DNA of 27,325 nt. Source: CALMKX01 sp044869955 (lineage in GTDB: Bacteria; Acidobacteriota; Thermoanaerobaculia; Multivoradales; SZUA-115). The position numbers and the translations under genes are program-made. The notes beneath the pieces were generated by a model, which worked only from the letters and a program-made list of their open reading frames with translations, did no database searches and had not been told where the DNA came from. Below are positions 16,124-23,699 of this stretch, piece by piece; the first letter of the stretch is position 1; each line of letters starts with the position of its first letter. The stretch spans positions 1 through 27,325 of the forward strand of contig JBIOYC010000318.1 in the NCBI GenBank assembly GCA_044869955.1, written 5' to 3'.

Positions 16124-16932
16124 CGCTTGCGGCCGGTCCGGGCTGCGATGGCGGCGTCGATCTGCCCCGGCAGCGCCGGCCCGCAGGCGATCAGCCCGGG
16201 CAGCAGGGTGGTCGGCCGGTTGAACTTGCAGCGCGCGCCGCCGGGCTGGTAGACCTTGCCGCCGGCCGCATGCACCAGCGCCACCCCGGCCGCAATGTCC
16301 CAGTCGTTCTTGGGCACCAGGGTCCAGGTGGCGTCGACCTTGCCGGCCGCGACCAGCCCGAGCTTGAACGCGACCGAGCCGAGGGGCTCGACGGTGAAAC
16401 CGGCCCCCTCGAAGGGGGCCCATTCGCCCCGACGCACCTCGCTGCGACTCGCCAGCACCACGGCCCCGGCCAGATCGGGGCGGCGACTGGCCCGCACCGG
16501 CCGGCCGTTGAGGGTGACGCCCGTCTCGAGAGAGCCGACGATGGTCTCCCCCGTTTCCGGGTTGACGATGCCACCGGCCACCGCCTCACCATCCTCGACC
16601 AGGCCGATCGACACGCACCATTCCGGCAGACCCTCGACGAACTCGCGGGTACCGTCGAGGGGGTCGACGACCCAGACCCGCCGGCAGGCGAGGCGGGCCG
16701 CGTCGTCGGCGGTCTCCTCGGAAAGCCAGCCCTCTCCCGGTTGGGGCAAGAGGGAGAGCAGCACCTCGTTGACGGCGTGGTCTGCCTCCGTCACCGGGCT
16801 GCCTCCGGCCTTCTTGCTGGCGGAGATCGCTCCGGGCGTGAAGGCCCCGAGCGCCTCCACCGCGGCATCGAGGGCCGTGGTGATGCGCTCGAGGTCGGCC
16901 CGGCGGCGCTCCAGCGCCTCGCCGCTGCTCAT
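16120..16932 (-). CDS. cysQ: 3'(2'),5'-bisphosphate nucleotidase (CysQ-like, inositol monophosphatase superfamily)
   Basis: 270 residues. The Mg2+-binding motifs of the superfamily are all present: SEET (71-74), DPLDGT (90-95) with the following REFVEGLPEW typical of CysQ, and WDIAAG (211-216). CysQ hydrolyses PAP, the by-product of sulfotransferases, to AMP and phosphate, relieving product inhibition. The ATG at 16932 overlaps the stop of the ATP sulfurylase/APS kinase as ATGA, and two sulfotransferases follow in the same operon. This strongly favours PAP over inositol phosphates as substrate. It is soluble and cytoplasmic. The exact substrate is inferred from context plus the CysQ-like REFVEG element. 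Confidence 0.9.
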   Translation of the reverse strand: MSSGEALERRRADLERITTALDAAVEALGAFTPGAISASKKAGGSPVTEADHAVNEVLLSLLPQPGEGWLSEETADDAARLACRRVWVVDPLDGTREFVEGLPEWCVSIGLVEDGEAVAGGIVNPETGETIVGSLETGVTLNGRPVRASRRPDLAGAVVLASRSEVRRGEWAPFEGAGFTVEPLGSVAFKLGLVAAGKVDATWTLVPKNDWDIAAGVALVHAAGGKVYQPGGARCKFNRPTTLLPGLIACGPALPGQIDAAIAARTGRKR

Positions 16933-18659
16933 CGCCCCTGCTCCGGCCCGATGTAGCCCTCCTTCTCGAGGTGGAGGATGATCGCCTGAGCGGCCTCCTC
17001 GGGCGTGAATTCGCGGGTGTCGATCACCAGATCGGCGTCCGCGGGCTCTTCGTAGGGATCCGAGATGCCGGTGAACTCCTTGAGGATGCCGGCGCGGGCC
17101 TTGGCGTAGAGGCCCTTGCGGTCCCGTTCCTCGCAGACGTCGATCGGCGTCGCCGCGAACACCAGCTGGAAGCCGCCGCCCGGCTCGACCATGCGCCGGA
17201 CGTCCTTGCGCACGCCGTCGTAGGGGGCGATCGGCGCGCAGATGGCGATGCCGCCGTTCTTGGTGATCTCCGAGGCGACGAAGCCGATGCGCCGGATGTT
17301 GATGTCACGGTGCTCCTTCGAGAAACCCAGCTCGGAGGACAGGTGCTTGCGCACGACGTCGCCATCGAGGAGGGTCACCGGCCGGCCGCCCATCTCGAGC
17401 AGCTTGACCATCAGCACGTTGGCGATGGTCGACTTGCCGGCACCCGAGAGGCCGGTGAAGAAGACCGTGAAGCCCTGGCGGTGGCGCGGCGGGTGGGTGC
17501 GGCGCAGCTCCTCGCCGACGGCCGGGTAGGTGAACCACTCGGGGATCTCGCGGCCGTCCTGGAGTCGCTGGCGCAGCTGAGTGCCGGAGATCGACAGCAC
17601 GCGATCGCCCTCGCGCACCTCGTCCTCGGGCACGTGGAGGTCGCGGTTCTCGACGAAGACCATGTTGCGGAAGGGCACCATGGTCACTCCCAGCTCGGCT
17701 TCGTGCCGCTGCATCAGCTCCTGGGCGTCGTAGGGACCGTAGAAGGGCTTGCCGGTCGAGTCGTTGCCCGGGCCGGCGTGATCCCGCCCGACGACGAAGT
17801 GGGTGCAACCGTAGTTCTTGCGGATCAGAGCATGCCACACCGCCTCGCGTGGGCCACCCATGCGCATCGCCAGCGGCAGCAGCGAGAGCATCGCCGTGCC
17901 CTGAGGGTAGGAGGGCATCACCGCCTGGTAGCAGCGCACGCGGGTGTAGTGATCGACGTCCCCCGGCTTGGTCTGACCCACCACCGGATGCACCAGCAGG
18001 TTGGCCTCGGCCTCCTTGGCCGCCCGCAGGGTCAGCTCGGTGTGGGCGCGATGCATGGGGTTGCGGGTCTGGAAGGCCACGACCCGGCGCCAGCCGTTCT
18101 GGGCCAGCTCGTGACGCAGCTCCTCGGGGGTGTGACGCAGGGCCCGATAGTCGTAGTAGGTGGGCAGTTGGAGGGCCTCGACGGTGCCGCCGACGTAGAC
18201 CGGGCCGCCGCGCGAGAGCAGGTGGGCGACTCCGGGGTGGGTCTTGTCGGTGGTGCCGAAGACCTGGTTGGCCTCGGCCTCGCGGTCCGGGGTCCAGATC
18301 TCCTCGACGTGGAGCACGCCCAGCATGACCCCCTCGGGATCCCGCAAGGCCAGGTGTGAGCCGGTGGAGAGCTTCTCCGCCGTCGCCTCGTCGACGTCGA
18401 GGGTGATCGGCATGGGCCAGAGCAGACCGTTGGCCAGGCGCATGTCACGGCACACGGACTCGTAGTCGGCGCGGCTGAGGAAGCCCCGGAGGGGCGAGAA
18501 GCCGCCGTTCGCCAGCAGCTCGAAATCACAGATCTGCCGGCTGGTCAGGTTCCAGGACTGCCAGTCGCGCGAGGCCTGCTTCAGCTCGGTCGCGCGTGCC
18601 TCCGAAACAAGGAGGGACACGAGAGTCCCTCCGTGGGGCGGGATGACATGGTGGGTCAC
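16929..18659 (-). CDS. Bifunctional sulfate adenylyltransferase/adenylylsulfate kinase (PAPS synthase)
   Basis: 576 residues from the GTG at 18659. The ATP sulfurylase half has QTRNPMHRAH (about 197-206) and GRDHAGPG (291-298). The C-terminal APS kinase half has a P-loop GLSGAGKST (403-411), then DGDVVRKHLSSELGFSKEHRD and GLYAKARAGILKEFTGISDPYE. The two steps turn sulfate and ATP into APS and then PAPS, the sulfotransferase donor. No PAPS reductase is in the window, which points to sulfation rather than assimilation. A TTG at 18665 is an alternative start, but AAGGAG (18669-18674) lies only 3 nt before it and 9 nt before the GTG. It is the first gene of the tightly packed operon, 115 bp after the Wzz-like gene. 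Confidence 0.95.
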   Translation of the reverse strand: MTHHVIPPHGGTLVSLLVSEARATELKQASRDWQSWNLTSRQICDFELLANGGFSPLRGFLSRADYESVCRDMRLANGLLWPMPITLDVDEATAEKLSTGSHLALRDPEGVMLGVLHVEEIWTPDREAEANQVFGTTDKTHPGVAHLLSRGGPVYVGGTVEALQLPTYYDYRALRHTPEELRHELAQNGWRRVVAFQTRNPMHRAHTELTLRAAKEAEANLLVHPVVGQTKPGDVDHYTRVRCYQAVMPSYPQGTAMLSLLPLAMRMGGPREAVWHALIRKNYGCTHFVVGRDHAGPGNDSTGKPFYGPYDAQELMQRHEAELGVTMVPFRNMVFVENRDLHVPEDEVREGDRVLSISGTQLRQRLQDGREIPEWFTYPAVGEELRRTHPPRHRQGFTVFFTGLSGAGKSTIANVLMVKLLEMGGRPVTLLDGDVVRKHLSSELGFSKEHRDINIRRIGFVASEITKNGGIAICAPIAPYDGVRKDVRRMVEPGGGFQLVFAATPIDVCEERDRKGLYAKARAGILKEFTGISDPYEEPADADLVIDTREFTPEEAAQAIILHLEKEGYIGPEQGR

Positions 18660-18668
18660 GGTCAAAGG

Positions 18669-18674
18669 CTCCTT
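18669..18674 (-). promoter_or_regulatory. Ribosome binding site deciding the PAPS synthase start
   Basis: AAGGAG on the minus strand lies 9 nt upstream of the GTG at 18659 and only 3 nt upstream of the TTG at 18665. It therefore favours GTG as the start. Confidence 0.6.
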
Positions 18675-18698
18675 TTCTTACTGCTCCGGTTCGGCTCG

Positions 18699-18729
18699 CG
18701 AGTCCCCCGCGTCGATGCCGGGGACCTCG
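18699..18729. other. Inverted repeat between the Wzz-like gene and the PAPS synthase gene
   Basis: GTCCCC (18702-18707 region) and GGGGAC (18720-18725) can pair. The stem extends through flanking CGAG/CTCG with one bulged base, around a loop of about 12 nt. No T-tract follows on either strand, so a terminator is not supported; it could be an mRNA leader structure. The rest of this 115-bp gap shows no convincing promoter. Confidence 0.2.
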
Positions 18730-18774
18730 GGTCGAAAGGACTGGGTTTGGGGGAATCGAGCGCCGGCCCTCTCC

Positions 18775-19911
18775 TCAGGGCCCGGGCGCGGGATCTCGAG
18801 ACGATCGTGGCATGCCCCGGGCCAGCTCCAGCAAGGCCGCGGCAAAGAAGCCGAGGATAGCACCCCCGACCCCGGCCAAGGCGGCCTTCGAGCCCACGGC
18901 CCGGGGTTGGGGTTGGCGCGGCGCCACCGCCGCCTGGACCCGCTGCACGGTGCCGACGACGGGCAGGGCCAGGCGCGGCGCCGTGTGGGCGAGCGCCTGG
19001 AGGTCGATCTCCAGGGTCTCGCCAGCGTCGAGCCGGGCGAGCAAGCGGCGAGCCTCCGCGATCGAGGCCTCGAGCTCCATCACCTGGGGGCCGAGCGAGT
19101 CGGCCTCGGCCTGGGCGGTGCGCAGCTCGCTGCCGACCTGTGTGTAGAGAGGATTGACCTGCTGCCCCTCGACGGTGCCCAGGGCCGGCGTGGCGGCGCC
19201 GGTGCGCGAGCTCTCGGCGAGCCACTGCGCTTCGGTGAGGCGACTCTTGAGGGTCAAAGTCGGGGCGATGGTCTCGAGCTGGCGGGCGAGCGAAGCCACC
19301 CTATCTTGTGCACGAGCATGCCGATCTCGGGACTTGATCGCTTCGACCTGCAAAGCATCGAGGGCATCGCGCAGGGCGGCCCGCTGGACGTCGGCGAGCT
19401 CACTGGCGGCGAACACGGCGGCCCAGGTGTTGGCGATCCGCGCCGCCTCCTCGCCGGAGTCCGCCCGGGCGGAGAGCTCCAGCAGAGAGGTGTTGCCGAG
19501 CTCGCCTCGCCGGCTGGCGAGCAGCTCGGCATCGACGTCGAGACCAGCGCCGGCGCTGCCACCCACCGTGTCGAGAGCGCTCTTGGTGGCCGCGAGGATC
19601 GTCCTCGACCGCAGCAACCGCAGGTAGCCGTCCGCCGAGAGCACGGGGGGCGTGAACCCCGAGCTGGAGCGGTCTCCACCCAGGGTGAGCAGGGCGGCCG
19701 ATTCGTAGACCGGTCCGCCGCTTGCGGCAATCAGGGCCGCCCCGGTCGCCGCCAGGACCGCGACGCCCGCCACCAGGGGCAGGGAACGGCGCAGCAGGCG
19801 CACCAACCCGGCCAGCTCGGGCAGGGTGGCGGGAGCAGGGGACGGGGGATCGGCAGAGGGCACGGGTCTCGGCGGGCTCGTGGGGTGAGGTCCATATACT
19901 AACAGGGTCAT
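18775..19911 (-). CDS. Wzz-like chain-length determinant (polysaccharide co-polymerase), no kinase domain
   Basis: 378 residues from ATG 19911, or 362 from a GTG at 19863. There is a short Pro-rich cytoplasmic N-terminus, TM1 at about 44-63, a large Ala/Glu/Arg-rich helical periplasmic region (LAADVQRAAL-type heptads, probably coiled coil), and a Pro-rich stretch before TM2 (about 346-367, AGVGGAILGFFAAALLEL). This two-helix plan with a periplasmic coiled coil is that of Wzz/PCP proteins, which set polymer length with Wzy. No C-terminal Walker-type BY-kinase is present. The ATG at 19911 overlaps the divergent gene's ATG (CATG) and has no ribosome binding site, so the GTG may be the true start. 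It is 115 bp upstream of the PAPS synthase and may head the same transcript. Confidence 0.8.
   Translation of the reverse strand: MTLLVYGPHPTSPPRPVPSADPPSPAPATLPELAGLVRLLRRSLPLVAGVAVLAATGAALIAASGGPVYESAALLTLGGDRSSSGFTPPVLSADGYLRLLRSRTILAATKSALDTVGGSAGAGLDVDAELLASRRGELGNTSLLELSARADSGEEAARIANTWAAVFAASELADVQRAALRDALDALQVEAIKSRDRHARAQDRVASLARQLETIAPTLTLKSRLTEAQWLAESSRTGAATPALGTVEGQQVNPLYTQVGSELRTAQAEADSLGPQVMELEASIAEARRLLARLDAGETLEIDLQALAHTAPRLALPVVGTVQRVQAAVAPRQPQPRAVGSKAALAGVGGAILGFFAAALLELARGMPRSSRDPAPGP
19886..19909. promoter_or_regulatory. Putative compact bidirectional promoter
   Basis: The short AT-rich patch CCATATACTAAC stands out in GC-rich surroundings. Plus strand: TATACT (19895-19900) matches the -10 consensus at 5 of 6 bases and ends 9 nt before the ATG at 19910, so the mRNA would be nearly leaderless. 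Minus strand: the same patch reads TAGTATATG, giving a -10-like TAGTAT for the Wzz-like gene if that gene starts at the GTG at 19863. No good -35 is visible on either side. Confidence 0.35.
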
Positions 19912-21658
19912 GGAACGAGCGGCCGCGCGGTGGACGTGGGGGCTCCTCGGCGCCTCCCTGGTGCTGCGGCTGGCGGTAGCGATTCCCGTTCTCACCCAGC
20001 CGGTCTGGCCCTCGTGGGACGAGGCCGGCTATCTCGCGCAAGGGCGAGCCTGGGCGGCGGTGCTCGCCTCCCTGGCCCACGGCGAGGCGCCAGACGGCCT
20101 GGACCTCGACGACACCTACGGCCGCGGCGTCTGGCCCCCTCTTCAACCGCTCCTGCTCGGCCTGGCCATGGCTCTCTTCGGCAGCCACCTGATCGTGGCG
20201 CGGCTGGTTCCGCTGGCGCTCTCGGCCCTGACCACCCCGCTGGTCTATCGCTTCGGCCGCCAGGTCGCCGGCGAGCGGGCCGGGCGGGGGGCGGGGCTAG
20301 TCCACTTGCTCTACCCGCCTTTCATCGGCTTCTCGCACCTGCTGTGGTCCGAGACCTTGTTCTTTCTCTGCCTGATCGCGGCGGCGAGCGCCCTGGCCGG
20401 GCTGCCCAAGCTGGAGGACCCGCGGCGCCGGCTGCTCGCGGCGGCCATCGCCGGTGTCGCCGTGGGCCTCTGCGGCCTGAGCCGAGCCGCTGTGCTGCCC
20501 TTTCTGGTCCTCTTCCCCCTCTGGGCGGCCCTGCTCGGCAAGGGACGTGAGCGCCTCCGGCTGGCGGCCGCGGTGATCGTGCTCTCGGCGCTGGCCGTCG
20601 CGCCCTGGCTGATCTGGCTGTATCAGCGGGAGGGGCGCTTCGTGCTCTTCTCCACCGCCGCGGGCTACAACCTCCTCCTCGGCCAGACCCCGGCCGCCGA
20701 GGAGGAGGACGGCAACCGCCGCGGCAGGAAGGAGGCCCTGAACCGCGAGGTGCGCTTCCTCGCCCAGAGCCTCGACCTGTCCCAGGACGAAGCGGCGCGC
20801 CGTCTCGCTCTCGAGGAGATCCGCAACGACCCGCGCGCTGCCGTGGGCCGAGCCCTGGAACGCGCGCGCGCCATGCTGGCCGCGGACACCCACCTCGGCC
20901 GGCACCTGCTCCAGGCGGCCTACCCGCCGCTGCCCCGTTGGCCTGCCGGAGCCCTCTGGCTCCTGATCCAGCTGTCGTTCCTCCTGGTGGCGGCGCTCAT
21001 TCTGCGAGGCATCCTGGATTCATCCTGGCCGCTCGCCGCTCGGCTCGGGCTCCTGGCCCTGGCAGCGGCCGGGGCCGCCCCTGCCTTGCTCACGGTGGCC
21101 ACGCCCCGCATGGCGCTGCCGCTGCTCGGCCTGTTGCTGCCGGCCGCCGGCAAGGGGCTGGAAGCCTCGACCTCTCGGCAAGGTCGCTGGCTGCTGGGCG
21201 GGCTTTTCGGGATCGGTCTCTTGCTCACCTGGGCGAGCCCACCGCCCATCGGGGCCGTTTCGAGCTATCACGCGACGACCCGCCGCTGGTTGCGAGCTGT
21301 CACGGGTGACTCCGGGACCGAGAACCCGGCCCTGATCGGCGACCGCTTCGCCTTGCGAGCGAGCCCGGAGGCCTGCGCGCCGCTCACGGTGGCGGCCGCG
21401 TCCGAGCAGACGGTGATCGTCGGAAGGTCACTCCTCTTCGAGGCTCGCCTGGCCGACCCCTCGGCGGCGATCGAGTTACTGGTCTCCTGCAACTCTCAGC
21501 AGGGCGTCCGGATCACTCCGGTTACCCGCCGGAGCTGGCGCAGCTGGCAGGACACCGGGCTACCCGGTGTCGAAGTGATGTGGCTCGGCGGAAAGGACGT
21601 TACTCCGACGCCCCTGGACCCGGAGTGGCCCGTGCGCCACCCGGTCGGAGGAATGTGA
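19910..21658 (+). CDS. GT39/ArnT-like integral membrane glycosyltransferase
   Basis: 582 residues. The first helix (about 10-28) is followed by PVWPSWDEAGYLAQGRAW, where D37-E38 is the acidic pair of the first periplasmic loop that is catalytic in protein-mannosyltransferase/ArnT-type (GT-C) enzymes. About ten more helices follow (for example 79-92, 96-115, 125-150, 165-200 and 345-420), then a C-terminal extracytoplasmic domain of about 130 residues. The family uses polyprenyl-phosphate sugars to glycosylate lipids, proteins or glycans outside the inner membrane. It is divergent from the Wzz-like gene with overlapping start codons and convergent with the arylsulfotransferase-like gene, overlapping it by 59 bp. 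Acceptor unknown. It may decorate the polysaccharide or a lipid, but it is on the opposite strand to the operon. Confidence 0.85.
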   Translation: MERAAARWTWGLLGASLVLRLAVAIPVLTQPVWPSWDEAGYLAQGRAWAAVLASLAHGEAPDGLDLDDTYGRGVWPPLQPLLLGLAMALFGSHLIVARLVPLALSALTTPLVYRFGRQVAGERAGRGAGLVHLLYPPFIGFSHLLWSETLFFLCLIAAASALAGLPKLEDPRRRLLAAAIAGVAVGLCGLSRAAVLPFLVLFPLWAALLGKGRERLRLAAAVIVLSALAVAPWLIWLYQREGRFVLFSTAAGYNLLLGQTPAAEEEDGNRRGRKEALNREVRFLAQSLDLSQDEAARRLALEEIRNDPRAAVGRALERARAMLAADTHLGRHLLQAAYPPLPRWPAGALWLLIQLSFLLVAALILRGILDSSWPLAARLGLLALAAAGAAPALLTVATPRMALPLLGLLLPAAGKGLEASTSRQGRWLLGGLFGIGLLLTWASPPPIGAVSSYHATTRRWLRAVTGDSGTENPALIGDRFALRASPEACAPLTVAAASEQTVIVGRSLLFEARLADPSAAIELLVSCNSQQGVRITPVTRRSWRSWQDTGLPGVEVMWLGGKDVTPTPLDPEWPVRHPVGGM

Positions 21659-22889
21659 GCCGCTCCGGCCCGTAGCGCTCCATCCGCCAGACGTAGGCCC
21701 TCTTGCTGCCTTCCAAGAAGAGGGGATTGGCCCAGACCCAGACTTTCTCGCCCTTTGGATCGACCTCGAAGACGTAGCCCTTGTTGGACTCGGTGATCAA
21801 GGTGTTGCCGTTGGCCAGGCGCTGACAGGAGCCGCGAGTGGCGGTGAAAAACTCCGGCCCAGGTCGATAGCGCCGGACGACCGAGAGCCGCAAGGGATCC
21901 AGCTCGAGGACCTCGGATTCGCGGGTCCCGTTGTTGAAAACCAACAGGTTGCCCGAGTGGAGCACCGAGGGGTGATGGGGATAGGCCAGGTTGCTCGGGC
22001 CCCACAGCCAGAGCACTCGGCTCGCACTGGCGTCGAAGATGGCCAGTGCGCTGACGTTTCGGAACGAGACCAGGAAGTTGCCCCGGGCGAAGAGTGGCGA
22101 GCGAGGCGCGAGGGTGCCGTCGAAGACCTCGACCTGGTTGGCGTGCAGCAGATCCAGCACCGGCTCACGGCCGGCCTGCTCCGGGGGCAGGTCCTGGTCG
22201 GCCACACTGGGAAGGAGGAAGCGATAGTTAGAGGCCAGGAAGGCGTCGAGCAGGGAGATCTCCCGCAGAAGACGACCTTGCAGGTCCAGAACCTCGATGC
22301 GGTCCTCGTAGACCCGCTGCCGGGGATGGAGCTCGGGGACCTTGCGGGGCCGACGGGCGAGCACCCAGAGCTCCCCATCGGCGGTGCGGAAGAAGGAGTG
22401 GTGGACTTCCGACTCGTGGCTCCAGAGGACCTTGGAGTCGCCGTCCACCCGGATCACTGCCCGATCCTGGATCAGCCCCAGCACCGAGCCGTCGGGCAGC
22501 AGCTCGCAGTGGTCGAGGCCGCGCTGCGGGAAGCGCCAGCGTTTCAGGATCGACCCATCGAGATCGAGCAGCAAGGCCGAGCGCAGATCCCGGGAACAGT
22601 AGAAGTTGGCTCCGGGCGACACCGCCTCGGGTCGGTGGAGCAACACCCCAGTCTTCTCACGTTCCGGATCGACGGTACCGTCAACGTAGGCGAGCGCCGT
22701 CAGAGCCTCGGCACTGGTGGTCTGGCCGTGCATCGTGCGTCGTTCTGCGGCGGGCTCGTCCGGAGCCGGCGGCGGTGACGCGGTCGCTGCCGGCTCCGTG
22801 GGTCGAGGCCCGTAGCCCCGGCCGACGACCCAGCCGATCGCACCGGTAGCGAGCACCAGCAGGGCGATCCACCACTTCCTGACTGACAC
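21600..22889 (-). CDS. Membrane-anchored arylsulfotransferase-like beta-propeller protein
   Basis: 429 residues from the GTG at 22889 (GAGG about 10 nt upstream). A short basic start and one hydrophobic helix (about 7-23) form an uncleaved anchor or signal, followed by a Pro/Ala-rich linker (28-50). The rest shows propeller-type repeats: LLLDLDGSILKRWRFP, HCELLPDGSVLGLIQD, EVHHSFFRTADGELWVLAR, LVSFRNVSALAIFDASASRVLW, HHPSVLHSGNLLVFNNG and CQRLANGNTLITESNKGYVFEVD. The N.SA-x-x-x-D, HHP and GN-LLVFNNG elements match what I know of the arylsulfotransferase (ASST) family, which moves sulfate between phenolic esters without PAPS in the periplasm. H163 and H164 are candidate active-site residues. 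Many family members are uncharacterised, so sulfotransfer activity is not established. It ends overlapping the GT39 gene. Confidence 0.75.
   Translation of the reverse strand: MSVRKWWIALLVLATGAIGWVVGRGYGPRPTEPAATASPPPAPDEPAAERRTMHGQTTSAEALTALAYVDGTVDPEREKTGVLLHRPEAVSPGANFYCSRDLRSALLLDLDGSILKRWRFPQRGLDHCELLPDGSVLGLIQDRAVIRVDGDSKVLWSHESEVHHSFFRTADGELWVLARRPRKVPELHPRQRVYEDRIEVLDLQGRLLREISLLDAFLASNYRFLLPSVADQDLPPEQAGREPVLDLLHANQVEVFDGTLAPRSPLFARGNFLVSFRNVSALAIFDASASRVLWLWGPSNLAYPHHPSVLHSGNLLVFNNGTRESEVLELDPLRLSVVRRYRPGPEFFTATRGSCQRLANGNTLITESNKGYVFEVDPKGEKVWVWANPLFLEGSKRAYVWRMERYGPERLTFLRPGGARATPGPGASE
21620..21644. terminator. Hairpin in the tail-to-tail gene overlap, possible bidirectional terminator
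   Basis: CCGG-A-GTGGC (21620-21629) pairs with GCCAC-CCGG (21636-21644): nine base pairs with one bulged A and a 6-nt loop (CCGTGC). It lies inside the 59-bp overlap of two convergent genes. No T-tract follows, so intrinsic termination is uncertain. Confidence 0.35.
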
Positions 22890-22935
22890 GGCTGTTGGTC
22901 CTCGGAGGCTGGGAGAAGGCGGGTGAAAACGACGA

Positions 22936-22963
22936 GGGCGGCTCCCACGAAGGGGAGCCGCCC
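22936..22963 (-). terminator. Strong hairpin after the secreted-protein gene
   Basis: GGGCGGCTCCC (22936-22946) and GGGAGCCGCCC (22953-22963) form a perfect 11-bp stem with a 6-nt loop. On the minus strand TTTT follows about 6 nt later, so this is a plausible but imperfect intrinsic terminator for the gene ending at 22999. A second small hairpin (CGCCGC-AAGA-GCGGCG, 22976-22991) lies directly after that stop codon. Confidence 0.6.
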
Positions 22964-22998
22964 GGGGTCGTAACGCGCCGCAAGAGCGGCGTGAGCAA

Positions 22999-23628
22999 TT
23001 ACTGGTAGGACTCGAACTCGTCGACGTTGTAGGTACCAACCTCACCGGCGTCGATACCGACGACAGCGCCCAACCGGGCGCGCTTGACGTTCAGGGTGTC
23101 GTTGTCGACGCCCGTGACCTCGACGCTCGGGTTGGCGCCACCGAAGCGGGTCAGGCGGCAGAAGCCCGAGCTGACGCCGGTGCCATACTCGATCTGGAGC
23201 TGACGATCGACCGGCGAGCCGACCGGATGCAGCGTGATCAAGGTGGTCTGCGCGTAGGTGCCGTCGTCGCGGCGGCAGGCGGCGCGGACACGGTTGGTGC
23301 CACCGGCGAGCTGGTAGAGGTCGACGCGGAAGGAAGCCACGCCGGTCGCCTGGTCATGACCCGAGAAGATCGTGTGCGACTTCTGGACGCCACCCGTCGC
23401 GAAGGTACCGGTGCCGAGCCAGAACAGGGCACGGTAGGTGACCTCGGAGTTCGGGTTGGCGGTTTGGACGTAAGCCGGGCCGCCGACCGTGCCGTCCAGG
23501 GTCACCGCGAGCTTGAAGTTGGTGCCGTCGAGGCCCGGGCTGGTCACCGAAAGCGAGGCAGTGCCATAGGCGGCCAGAGCGAAGACCGCGCAGCCGAGGG
23601 CCAAACCCATCCACGTAGACTTTCTCAT
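22999..23628 (-). CDS. Small secreted protein, possibly a LamG-like jelly-roll domain
   Basis: 209 residues. The ATG at 23628 is preceded by a strong GGAGG 5 nt upstream. Signal peptide: basic MRKS, a hydrophobic core to about residue 24 (GLALGCAVFALAAYGTA), cleavage probably near AYGTA. The mature part is polar and strand-rich (VTYRALFWLGTGTF, ASFRVDLYQLAGGT, RQLQIEYGTG). It ends DTLNVKRARLGAVVGIDAG followed by YNVDEFESYQ, which resembles the closing strands of laminin-G/concanavalin-like secreted domains that I have seen ending in a DEFxS motif. Two mature cysteines could form a disulfide. It is a stand-alone unit with its own promoter and terminator-like hairpin. Function unknown; surface or carbohydrate binding is a guess. 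Confidence 0.8.
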   Translation of the reverse strand: MRKSTWMGLALGCAVFALAAYGTASLSVTSPGLDGTNFKLAVTLDGTVGGPAYVQTANPNSEVTYRALFWLGTGTFATGGVQKSHTIFSGHDQATGVASFRVDLYQLAGGTNRVRAACRRDDGTYAQTTLITLHPVGSPVDRQLQIEYGTGVSSGFCRLTRFGGANPSVEVTGVDNDTLNVKRARLGAVVGIDAGEVGTYNVDEFESYQ

Positions 23629-23699
23629 CGTTTCCTCCAACAGTCGGACCGACCCGCTAGGTTTGTGCGCGAGCCGCACGTTCTTGGATCATTCTCAAA

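Noticed and set aside
22976..22991. Hairpin CGCCGC-AAGA-GCGGCG as an independent terminator
   Set aside because: It is short, directly abuts the stop codon and lacks a T-tract. The larger hairpin at 22936-22963 is the better candidate.
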